The translations under genes and the position numbers were made by a program. The notes under the pieces are model-generated. The model was not told where the DNA came from, did not search any database, and saw nothing but the letters and a program-made list of their open reading frames with translations. A stretch of DNA of 64,000 nucleotides from Lentinus brumalis (Eukaryota > Basidiomycota > Agaricomycetes > Polyporales > Polyporaceae). The stretch spans positions 1,550,001-1,614,000 of the forward strand of contig MARA01000007.1 of the NCBI GenBank assembly GCA_001792895.1. The letters run 5' to 3'. Shown piece after piece: positions 37,521 through 48,083 of this stretch. Each line of letters opens with the position of its first letter. Positions within the stretch are counted from its first letter, which is position 1.

Positions 37521-38370
37521 ATGCCCGAGCCCATCGTCTTCTACGACATCCCCGGATTGGTGAAGGGGAAGGCATGGTCCCCACATACTTGGAAGACGAG
37601 GTGCGTGTTGAGGATCTGCCATCACGAGAGCCTCGACCGCATCTCACACCTGCTTGCACAGGTACACGTTGAACTTCAAGGGCATCCCATACAAGACAGT
37701 CTGGGTCGAATACCCCGACATCGAGGCACTCTGCAAGAAGATCGGTGCCAGTGCTGCCGACAAACGCCAGGATGGGACCCCTCTGTACACGCTGCCCGTC
37801 ATCTACGACCCAAACACCAAGAGCGTCGTCTCTGATTCCGCTGCGATCACGCGCTACCTTGACAAGACATACCCAGACACCCCACGTCTCATCCCAGAAG
37901 AGGCGGACACACTCATCACTGCATTTGAAGTCGCGAGATGGGCGGTGTTTCCGGAGATGGACCCTCGCCCGATCATCATCCCTGCTGTGTTCTCAATACT
38001 GCGCCCTGCGAGCCAGCCATACTTCCGCGAGACGCGGGAGAAGCGACTCGGTAAGCTCGAGGAGCTCGCCCCAAAGGGCAGCGAGAAACGAGCGAAGCAT
38101 TGGGAGGGGGTGCGGAAGGGATTGCACACGATCGCGGGATGGCTGGAGGCGGACGGGAAAGAGAAGTTGTTGATCATGGGTGACAAGAAGGGCATCACTT
38201 ACGCGGACTTCATGCTCGCGGGCTTTTTCATGTGGTTCAAGAAATGTTGTGGAGAGGACAGCCAGGAGTGGAAGGACATAACGAGCTGGGATGGAGGACG
38301 ATGGGGGAGATTCATGAGCGCGCTTGAGAAGTATGAGTCTGTAGATGAAGGAGAGGACGTAACTTTGTGA
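37521..38370 (+). CDS. Glutathione S-transferase, GSTFuA / beta-etherase (LigE)-like
   Basis: Paralogue of the gene at 35,544, in the same orientation. Two exons, 37,521-37,600 and 37,662-38,370, give 262 aa. It begins MPEPIVFYDIPGLVKGKAW, with SPHTWKTR at 20-27, then LNFKGIPYKTVWVEYPDIEA, YTLPVIYDP with the cis-proline, and VVSDSAAITRYLD with the glutathione-binding DS pair. The C-terminal helical domain contains SEKRAKHWEGVRKGLHTIAG. It ends WGRFMSALEKYESVDEGE and so on. The ATG has a GCCACCATGCC context. The role is inferred from the family: conjugation or binding of aromatic wood-derived compounds. Confidence 0.88.
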
Positions 38371-38700
38371 ACGCAAGGCGACTCGGATCAATCAATTTCG
38401 TCGGACGAAGAGGTTCACCTTGTCAATGTTCCATCCTGCAAGCTGGGAGCTGTACGACACAGACAGTTAGCATCCTGGTGATGGTCAAGTTCTGAGATCA
38501 AACAGGAGCTCGCATGCATATCGATTGAGCTGCCTGGTCATCGACCGAGAGCTGAGGGAGAGCGAGACAAGAAACACGCTGGGCCCTGGCTGGCCGGCAA
38601 GTCACGCCCTTGTGCGTGACCAGTCGCGTCGGTTTATGTGACGTGACGTGTCCGACGCGTCCTTGCTCTCGTACCGCCACCATCGACTTCGAATCTTACC

Positions 38701-39488
38701 ATGTCCCGCCCGGCTTCACCAGATCATGACAACGTTGTACCGGAAGCAATAATTACGGATCAGCCTGAACATGTGGCCCGCCTCGATGAAGATGCAGCCC
38801 CGGCAAAGGTGAAGACCAAGAAACCCAAGGCTCCGGAAACCCTTACACGAGAAGCGGGGAAGTCCCTCTTGCCTCATGCGAGAGTGCAGAAGATTCTGAA
38901 AGCAGACAAGGTGTGTTGCGTGTACGTCTTTGAACGATGTCCGTGCGCCGTTGCTTACGCCAGGCAGGATCTTATCATGGTGCAACGAGAAGCCGCGTTC
39001 CTTATTTCTCGTGCCACAGAGGAGTTCATTCAACGAATAGCGGAGGCTGCTCAACAAGTTGCAGAGAGGGAGAGAAGATCTACTGTGCAGGCAAAGGACC
39101 TTGGTGAGTGTTTTGAATCCGGTCACCCGCAGATTCTCTTGACGATGCGCCGCTGCTCAGTTGCCTCAGTACGACGAGCGGACGAGTTTGCTTTCCTGGA
39201 AGGTATGTACGTGCTCTACTCATGTCTTCTGGTACTCCCATTTTTGCGCCAGAACTATTACCTTACCTGGAGCCCGAACCAGTCGCACCTGGCCGGTCGA
39301 AGGCTAGGACGAAAGATGGCAGGGAGAGAGGAAAGCTGATGGGACAGAGCACTATGCTCGACCAGTTCGTCAAGAAGCCCGACAAGGATGGTTCTCCCGA
39401 CGAACACGATGGCGGAGCACCCCAAACCCGAGTTCTGACGCATGAAGACGGGACGATGGAAGTTGTCCCAGTGGAGGCGCCGCCATGA
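38701..39488 (+). CDS. Histone-fold (CBF/NF-Y) protein, DPB3/POLE4-CHRAC1-like
   Basis: A small histone-fold protein of the type that pairs with a DPB4-like partner in DNA polymerase epsilon and in ISW2/CHRAC remodellers. Exons 38,701-38,910, 38,968-39,103, 39,161-39,202 and 39,253-39,488 give 207 aa. After a charged tail of about 50 residues with the Lys-rich KVKTKKPKAPE, the fold shows LLPHARVQKILKADKDLIMV, AAFLISRATEEFIQRIAEAA, RRSTVQAKDL and VRRADEFAFLEELLPYLEPE. The DEFAFLE ending of the fold is characteristic of POLE4/DPB3. The C-terminal 75 residues are hydrophilic, with LMGQSTMLDQFV. DPB3 versus CHRAC1 cannot be settled by eye. The start at 38,701 is the first ATG in frame after a cluster of stops. 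Confidence 0.82.
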
Positions 39489-40831
39489 CGTGCTACTGTA
39501 TCTTGCGGTCTACTCCCCGTCCGAGCACAAAGATGGCATTGGTCATCTGAGTCGATTTGTACCATACGTGTAGTGAGTCATTGGCTAACGCTTTCATGAC
39601 GCATTACTGACGAGGGGTCTTGTCACAGTTAGTATCTTGTGCGGTATGATGTTGCGCCTCTTTCATGATAGTAAGTAATGCCGCCCTACCGTGACCATCG
39701 GGTCGCTTCCGGTACGTCTTGTCATGCTACTGTCATCATGGTACTAGTTAGGTACACTTCCTTGCACGCCACTTATTCTGAGCAGCTCAGTCGCGTCTGA
39801 TGACTGTCAAGACTGTTCGGGTGGTCAGCAAGCAGTCAAGTATCGGAGTGGGGTATGATTGCTACAGCGAATGTAGGTTTCACAGACTCAGCGCGTAGGA
39901 AAGGCCCTTTGCCGCGCAGAAATGGCGCCAAGCAGCTCAAGGACCGATATCACACAACACATTTCTCTGAGAAGTCAAGGTCATTTCCGACGTCAGGCCT
40001 CTCCTGAATTTTGCTTTCGCCGATAAACTGGATCGCGTGCGTAAACTGCTCGCCTCTGATCTGTCATGTTCGAACCGCTGATTGCCATGCACCTCATCTG
40101 CGGTCATCCCACTCCTCACGATGTCGTCGCACTCTTCCCCACCACATTGCTGCTCAGTACTTAGGCGTCCCCTGTCGTGCGGTCTAAACGAGCGCCACCA
40201 CCCCAGATCGTACGTGATGCAGCGCATCTTGCAGTTCCGAACAGTGCTTGGGAACACTGGGAATGTCATACTTGACCAGGCCCTTACCTAGAAGTGTGGC
40301 AAGCAGGTACCACTATGCGAGCAGTCACCCGGTCAACCAGTCACGCTCGGCCACAATTGTAATGTAACTTACCACACGGTCTCCAGGTTCTTTCGTGAGT
40401 TCTGGTTCACTTGCTTACTATCAGCACGTACCGACAGGTCGCTGACCAAATTCAAACAGATCTTCAACTTACATAGTTACTGCCGTCTGATCGCTGCGCG
40501 TAGCGCCCAGGCTAACCCCTCCTGCCACCCCATCATGGGACCAGCTCGCCTGCCAGACCCGCGTTAACGTGGCTCCGTCGCGCAGTTGCACTAGTTCATT
40601 TGCAGCATGGCTACTCCGGGCTTTTTCGGAGTCTGGAACCTGGCGTCGCTGTGGTCCGTTTTAAGCGCTGTCGATGTGGAGGTGAAAAGGGGTGAAAATT
40701 ATTATATATGGGCGGATGCGGGGCCCCACATGCGTAGCTTCTCTCTGTTCTCGTCTTCCCATTCTCCTTCTCCTCGTCATTCCTTTCTCGCTTCGCAGCT
40801 CAATTTGGCGCTGACCACTGCATGGAGCAAC
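39489..40831. other. Intergenic region and promoter of the DUF6533 gene
   Basis: 1.3 kb without a convincing gene; only short overlapping open stretches occur on both strands. The right end holds a TATA-like element at 40,703 and a pyrimidine-rich stretch (about 40,745-40,790), consistent with a core promoter for the gene starting at 40,832. Confidence 0.55.
40703..40709 (+). promoter_or_regulatory. TATA-like element upstream of the plus-strand DUF6533 gene
   Basis: TATATAT-type sequence about 125 bases before the ATG at 40,832, followed by a C/T-rich tract typical of fungal transcription start regions. The inverted paralogue has a similar element at 50,061. Confidence 0.45.
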
Positions 40832-42723
40832 ATGGGTTCGGTCGACCCGGTTGCAGCGGCCAACGAGCAGAAGCAACTGTGAGTGGTCCCAATGCCTTCA
40901 TATTCCACAGCCAGCGCTGATGAGTCGTGGGCGCGCAGGTTGATAACCTTCGTGAGTAGTCCCCGACGCAATAGTCGGTAAAGAATTGTGCAATGCTGAC
41001 TCGGTGCAGTACGTCGGCGTCGCTAGCTTCACGATTCTGGTTTGGGACCACTTGCTTACCCTCAATGATGAGGTCAAGTATATCTGGAGGAAAAGGAAGG
41101 GTCCCCGTACGTCCCATTTACCTGTCCAGTACCCGAGACTTCGCTGACACGCACGACTTCCAGTGATCTGGCTATTTCTCCTTGTATGCTCTCCTTGTAA
41201 CACGCAGGTTTCCGAACGGCTTGACTCACATGTCTCTCATCAGAACCGGTACTTGACCCCGCTAGGATTCATCGTCAATCTCTTCGGTGAGCCCGACGTC
41301 CACTCCTCAACCGGTGTCGAAGACACTGACATATCGTCTCCTGTCGCGCAGCCTACTTCTCGAATCTGTTTTCGGAATCGGTGCGGCGTGTTCTCTTGCG
41401 TCAATGTCGACATTCAGAGCCACTTACTCGTGTTTGGTCGCCATGGTACCGTCGGCCCCGACGCGATATAGACGTGCGTCTCCCCACAGCATTGCGATTT
41501 ATTGCGGTACACCAAGGCTACTAGGACTGACTGGTCTCTCGATCAGGTGTGAGCGTTTTGTGCGGTACGAGGGTAGCATGACGGTCATCGGGATCAACAC
41601 GGCGGCCTTGATGATGCTGCTTCGCGTCTATGCCATGTACAACCAGCAGAGGGCCGTCGTCGCGTTCGTCGCGGCTGTCTTTGCCCTCGAGCTCGGCACG
41701 AATGCGTGGCTTCTCACCTATGGCGTCGGTCAGTCTCTTGATATCATAGCCATGATGGTCCATTCACCCTTCCTTCATATAGCCGTCCGACACACTCCCG
41801 GCATTCACGGTATGTGTATGCGTATGTCGCATATGTTCATTGACCTTACACTGATGTGTAGAAAAAGCGTGCACGATGGTATTCGACACTAGCAGGATGT
41901 GTGCATCTGTGCAGTTCGACTCCTCTTCATTGCTGCTGACACATATCATTCCCCAGCAACACGGCTTTCGCAGCTGCCTCCGCGTGGCTCCCGCTCCTGT
42001 ATGACACCATCGTCTTGGTGCTCACCGTTCGGCGTACCTATGCGCTTGTCCGGTATCCGAACGTGGCGCGCACCATGCGTTTACTGCTCAAGGAAGGCGT
42101 CTTCTACTATAGGTGCGTGGAGGTCGTCTCCGACGTTGGCCACGACTCATTCGACACGGCGCAGCATCATCTTCTGCATCACCCTCGTTCTTACACTCAT
42201 GATTGTCTTGGCGCCTGCTGGGCTGAAGAACGTCATGGCGCAGTAAGTGCGATCCCGCGCCGTAATCAGAATTGCTGACGACCGAGTACCATAGGACGGA
42301 GTACTTGTCAGTAGACGATGACACCTTGACATACGCAAGATCACTGACATCATGAACTCCAGGATGACCGTCGCTATGATGTCTCGCATCACGCTCCACC
42401 TCAAGAAGGAGGCACACCGGGGACCAAACCCACTTGGGTACGATACTGATGAGTTGACCTCCTCTACTGTGTCGCAAGCTGGAACACGGACACCGATAGC
42501 CTTCGGATATCCCTGGCAGCGGCCAAGCATGGCGGTTTCGCCGGTCAACATTTCCGTCCAGGAGCACTCAGTCACTTACGACGATTGTGGAGAGGAAGTC
42601 CAGCCGCAGAGGGCGAACCGCTGGACTTCTAGGCACATACGCCGGAGCGCCCCCGTCGAGGGCGAGGAGTGGTTCGAGTTTACGACGTTGAGTAAACCTG
42701 GCGACAGCCCCCGGACTCCTTGA
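40832..42723 (+). CDS. DUF6533-type multispanning membrane protein
   Basis: A member of the large Agaricomycete family of membrane proteins with a DUF6533 N-terminus; function unknown. Exon 1 (40,832-40,878, 47 nt) encodes MGSVDPVAAANEQKQ. It joins a 13-nt micro-exon (40,939-40,951) and exon 3 (41,010-41,106), giving YVGVASFTILVWDHLLTLND and EVKYIWRKRKGP, the DUF6533 core. Exons at 41,164-41,183 and 41,244-41,286 follow. The splicing between about 41,290 and 41,548 is unclear to me. Then come RFVRYEGSMTVIGINTAAL, MMLLRVYAMYN, AFVAAVFALELGTNAWLLTY, AVRHTPGIH, WLPLLYDTIVLVLTVRRTYA, ITLVLTLMIVLAPAGLKNVM and the soluble tail from MTVAMMSRITLHLKKE to 42,723. About seven membrane segments are expected. 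Its closest relative here is the inverted gene at 48,084-49,898. Confidence 0.8.
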
Positions 42724-43066
42724 CGACTAGTTGTGGACGGTATCACGCTTCTTATTTACTTGTATGTACTAATGTACTTCATACTGTATCGACTGTAGTA
42801 CCAGTACTGTAGTCCGTAGTCTAATATGCTTTCATGACATTGAGATTCTGACGTTCGCGGCAGCTCGTCCAACCGGCGCCAACCTACTGGCGGCCGGGCC
42901 GTCGGGTCCGGTGTGCGTAATGAGAGCCCGATCGGCATCGAGTGACGTTGTGTGCATCCGCGACATCTGCGTAAGCTCTCAGCTCGGTGTGAACATACCA
43001 CTTGCTCCCTGTCGCTGGTCTTCCGAGTCGCGCTCACTGTCGCCATTTGGCTGGTGTTGGTCCACA

Positions 43067-46000
43067 ATGAGGGTTGTCGGCACATTCCATCCTTCCTCGT
43101 CTGTGTCGCGCTCGCTCAAATGCCGCCTTACCCCGGACGCGGAGTACCTCGTCGTTGCGAAGACAGACAAACTAGAGGTGCACTCTCTTCATCCAGATGG
43201 GATGAAACGAGAATGTGTGGTAGACATGTGGGGAAGAGTGGTGGGACTGCAGGCCATTCCAGCGAAGGTACGTGCATTCCTTGCGCTAGGCGGCGAACTG
43301 TGCTTAGGCCAGTATCGCGAGCAGGAGCCTGGGAGGTCGCACATCCTGGCCATGACAGATCACCCTGCTCCCAAGCTTGTGGTCATGGCCTTTGACAATG
43401 AGGACGGTGTTGCGTCTCTGACCCCGAAGAGTTCTCTGTCCCTCACCGACCGGTCTGCACGACCGGCGGAGTTTGTCACCGACGTCCAAGTCGACCCCAC
43501 AGGCAAGATTGCGGTCGCATGTTGCTTTACCGGGAAGCTCAAGGTCGTTCCACTGAAGGACGGAGAGTTGGGGAATGCATTTGACGTCTCGTGCGTGCCC
43601 ATACGGACCTTACGATGCACTCAGACTGACAACTTCACATAGCCTGCCTGAATTGAATTTACTAGCATTCACGTTCCTGCATACCGGGAATGCTAAGCGG
43701 CACAGTCTTGGTCTCCTGCATCTCAACCATCGTCGCCAAATCCAAATGCTCTGCCGCGATGTTGACCTGAAGGACCTCGAGCTGTCTCCTGCCCACTCTA
43801 ACCTCATCACCACGACTCTGCTGTCAGACCGCACGTTCCCATCCCTCGAGCCTCCTCCGTTCCTTATCCCGGTGCCCCCCTACCCGGCCGGGAACACCTC
43901 AGAAGATGAAGATCCGGAATTGGCTGAACACCGCGGCGGAGTGCTTGTTTTGGGCGGGAAGAAGATAGTCTTCTACGAGAAGTCGACTGATACTCAGCAA
44001 GATACGCGTTCAAACAAGCAGAAAAGGCTGAGCAAGCGTCTGGCGAGCGACAAGCAGGCGGACGTCGCTAAAGCAAGAGAAAAGGAGCAAGAGCGCGAGT
44101 CCAAGAAGATCAAACCGCGAGCGAGCGTGAAGTGGCCCTGGGGACCGGTGACGGCGTATGGATTGTAGGGTTTATGCGTGCATATAAGCTGACGTGTGCT
44201 GTAGATGGTCGGCGGTGGACGATGCTTGTCGCAAGGTGCTGCTCGGCGACGCCTTCGGTCGTCTGGCAATGCTGGCGTTTGACGAGGTGAAGATGTGCCT
44301 GACCTTGATTCCTCTAGGCGAGGTGCGTCTCGTAAGAGGCTTTTGCCACTTTGGAAAGTCGTGCTTACCAAAGGATACAGACTTCTCCTGCCACATGTCT
44401 CTCGTACCTGTCGTCACAGGTGCTCTACCTAGGCTCCCACTTCGGCGACTCCCAGTTGCTCCGGATACACCCGTCGCCCATCGCGAATGCGGCCTCTGAT
44501 ACACTTCCAATACCTAAGGGCGTTGCGACTATTTCTGCTGCGACACTGGCGTCCTCGGACAAGGGTAAGCGGAGGGCCGGCGAGGAGGACAGTCCAGAGG
44601 ACCAATCAGGCAGAATCGTGAACACGAAAGGGACGTTCCTGGAAGTGTTGCAGACCTACGACAACATTGCGCCTATAATGGACGCGGTGCTGGAGGATAT
44701 CGATGGCAGCGGCCAGGTAGGAGCGGTCCTTTTGCATGCTACTGGGAGGCTATGATGTTGACGTCGACATCTGTATGTAGCCGCAGGTCATAACGTGTTC
44801 TGGCGGCCGCAATACAGGCTCACTAAGAGTCATCCGGTCCGAAGCCGATTTCCAGGAGACAGCAAAGCTGCAGGGATTGTCTGGCATCACGGACATCTGG
44901 CCAGTCAAATCACACTCGGGCGACCCGTGAGTCATACGTCACCTACTGCGAGGGCGGCACCACTAACGTTCCTGTACAGGATGCATTCACATCTTGTCGT
45001 GTCAACATTACGCGAAACGGTGGTTTTCTCGTTCGCAGACAAGGAGACCATCTCTCTCCTCGACCCTGCTTTCGCCGGATTCGCTACGGAGGTGCCAACC
45101 TTGGCCCTCGGCAATGTTCCACGGAGGCAGGTCAGCGCGGGAGGCAAATCGTCGTACATCGATTCTCCGCTTGTCGTGCAGATCACGTCGGAAGGCGCGC
45201 ATCTGCTGGAGTACGACTCCGCCCTTGGCACCTTCAGCAGAACGGACGGAGGCTGGTATCCAAAGCAGGCAGGAGCAGCGTTTGAGGGGAAAGAAGTCGT
45301 GGCTGCTGCGATGAATGCTAGTCAGTTTGTCGTCGGGCTCGACAAGGGCCGCCTGGTGCTCCTCAACTTGGGAAAGAATGGGGCCCTAGAGCTACTCAGG
45401 TGCGTCGTTAACCTATCGTACCCTCTGTTGCTGTGTTCACATGGATCTCCTGCAGAACACGCGACTTCTCCGACGACATTTGTGCCATCTCGTGCAGGCC
45501 CGTGGACCCAACGAAGAACTTCACGACTTTGATCGCCGTCTCGTTCTGGGGCTCCAACAAGATCGCTGTCCTCTCCGTTGGTCCCAACGCAGACATACTC
45601 AGCACCGTATGCGAGACGACACTACCGGCGCTCCCGCGTTCTGTGCTCCTCCACAACTTCGGCAAAGGCGCAGGTCCAACCGATCCTGAGTTCCGCCTGC
45701 ACCTGCTCGCTGGCCTCTCCGACGGCACGCTCGTGACATACACCGTGCGCGACAAGGAGTTGCACGACAGGAAGCAAAGCAGCCTTGGCAACGCGCCTGC
45801 GACTCTGAGCGTCTGCGATGTGGATGGGCGGACGGTCGTATTCGCGAGTGGGTCGCGCGCGAATGTGCTGTTCTGGGATAAGCAGCGTGTAAGGCCGTCG
45901 CCTACTTCACTCAAGGTGTGTCGCCGTCACCACCTAAATATGCACCGGGTGGTTTGTTGACGAGGGCGAATGCATGATAGGACGTCGTTAAGGGTGCCAG

Positions 46001-47672
46001 TCTGAACACCGCGGCGTTCCCTTCATGTTTGGTGATTGCGACCTCATCTGAAGTATTGATCGGAAAGATTCGCGGCGTCGACAAGATGCAGATTCGTACG
46101 GTATGTGTCCATGTGCCGTGTGCTCTGCCTGGGTGGAGATGCCCGTGCTGAGATGGGTAATGTTTGCGCGCGCAGATCCCGCTCGGCGTGGACAACCCGA
46201 GGAAGATCGCATACCATGCTGTACAAGAGGTGTTTGGTGTGGCTTGCACGCGGACCGTCGCTGGCAGGATCGGTGACCCGGAGGAGGTCACCGGGTCGTT
46301 GAAACTGCTTGACACTCATTCTCTCAGGGGTACGTGGTCGGTTTTTCCCCAGGAAAACTGGCTGTTGACGGCCATCCCCTCCAGAATTGCACGAGTTCAA
46401 CTGTAGTGCGGAGGAAGAGCCCTCGGCCGTGATCGCGTTACCTGGAGTCGGATCCGGGAAGAGCCCCGCATTTGCTCTCGGAACCGTCGTGATTCGGCCA
46501 GAAGAACGGGAACCTACACGTGGCCGCATCGTTCTCCTCTCGGTTGCGTCTGCGGACGGGATTAATACGAGGAGCTTCGACGTGCTGGCTATAGAAGATG
46601 TGCGGGGCTGCGTGTACGCCCTCGCTCGCGTTTCTGACGGCCTCATCGCAGCTGCGATCAACACGTCGGTTAGTTTTTTTTGTGTGCTCATCAGAAAGTG
46701 GTAGCGCCTGACTTCACATTCTCTTGTAGGTCGTGCTGTTCAGGATCCGCGAGAACGACTCTGCAGAGCTGTCACATCTGACGCTGGAGAAGGTCACGGA
46801 ATGGAACCACAGCCACTTTGTGACGAACCTCATCTTCGATGGCCAATACATCCTTGTGGGCGACGCAATCAGCTCTGTGGCTGCACTCGTCTGGAACGAG
46901 CAAAGGGGCCGTCTGGAAGCCGCTGGTCGCGATTATGGGCCTTTGTGGCCCGTGGCGATCGAGAGCACGGGTAACGGTATCATTGGTGCAAACGTGAGCC
47001 GCAGCGGTATCATCTGGTGTCAAAATATGAATGCTGACCCCTTGGCAGAGCGATTGCAACTTGTTCTCGTTCACGATGCAACCGGCCCCGCCGCTGCCTG
47101 GCCGGAATGTGCGTGTCGTTCTCGAAAAGGACGGCGTGTATCATGTAGACGACGTGGTGAACAAGTTCTTGCGAGGTACGCAGTCCTGAGCAGAGAGCTG
47201 CACGGAGGTTCACTAATTGAGAACGTTTTGTAGGCGCGCTGTCGTCTGCTGACGTCTCGGACGCGCAAGCGGTCAAAGCGAGCCATGTGTTCTTCACATC
47301 TACCGGTCGCATCGGTGCGATCATGGACATCGAGGACAACGTCTCGCTGCATATGACTGCGTTGCAGCGCAACATGGCTAAGAAGATCCAGGGGCCGGGC
47401 GGGGTAAACCACACGAAGTATGTCCTTGACACGTACCGTGGTGATGTAGCAGAGGCTAACGCACAGGATGTAGATACAGGGCACCGGCGTCGCCACGCGG
47501 ACACACCGATGCTGAGGAGTCGTATGGGTTCTTGGATGGCGACTTCTTGGAGACCTTCCTCTCGTATGCGGAGCCGGACGTGTTGATGAAGGGTGATGTC
47601 GAGGCTGAGCGCATCACCTTGCCTATTGATCACGTCAAGGATGTGCTTATTCAAATGCAGAGCCTACACTGA
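43067..47672 (+). CDS. DDB1: DNA damage-binding protein 1 (DDB1)
   Basis: The three-beta-propeller adaptor of CUL4 ubiquitin ligases, acting in nucleotide excision repair and chromatin and replication control in the nucleus. It starts MRVVGTFHPSSSVSRSLKCR and LVVAKTDKLEVHSL. The first intron (43,268-43,324, 57 nt) is divisible by three. Family landmarks are ILAMTDHPAPKLVV, TDVQVDPTGKIAVACCFTGK, LPELNLLAFTFLHTGN, WSAVDDACRKVLLGDAFGRL, LYLGSHFGDSQLLRIHPSP, QVITCSGGRNTGSLRVIRSE, DDICAISCRPVD, RKIAYHAVQEVFGVAC and KLLDTHSL. The C-terminal part has HVFFTSTGRIGAIMDIED, YGFLDGDFLETFLSY and a helical end ...VKDVLIQMQSLH, as in human DDB1. A Lys/Arg/Glu-rich insert (about 43,985-44,140) lies in the first propeller. 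An upstream ATG-less extension is open to about 42,911, but similarity begins at 43,067. Confidence 0.92.
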
Positions 47673-48083
47673 GCTCGAAACTGGGGACGAGTGTCATTGG
47701 AAGATATTGCTTGTATCAATAGTTGTAACCATACTTCGTTCGACGTTCAGTGCTGTACAACTACCGTCCGAGAGAGCATACTGGCATAAAGGAGGATATA
47801 TAGGCATGTGTATAGCATGTACGTAGCATGTGGTACTGGCGGCTCATCGCGGTGGATGAGTCGGACGTACACTTTGTAGTTGGTTTTATGTATACGGCTA
47901 CAAAAGACAGCTCCTCGAAGGAAGAAACCCCTCCAAGGCCCAGGGAAGAAGAAAGCAGCGGAAGCACGTAACGAACGCGATTTCCCGGGCCCGCCCCATA
48001 TAGTACACACAGATCCATTTGGTACACGGTAACATAAACCCAGAGTCCATAAGCAAGAACGAGAACGAGGGCAAGGTCCCGGA

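Noticed and set aside
42911..43066. N-terminal extension of DDB1
   Set aside because: The frame is open but starts without an ATG and has no DDB1-like sequence; the family N-terminus begins at MRVVGTFH (43,067).
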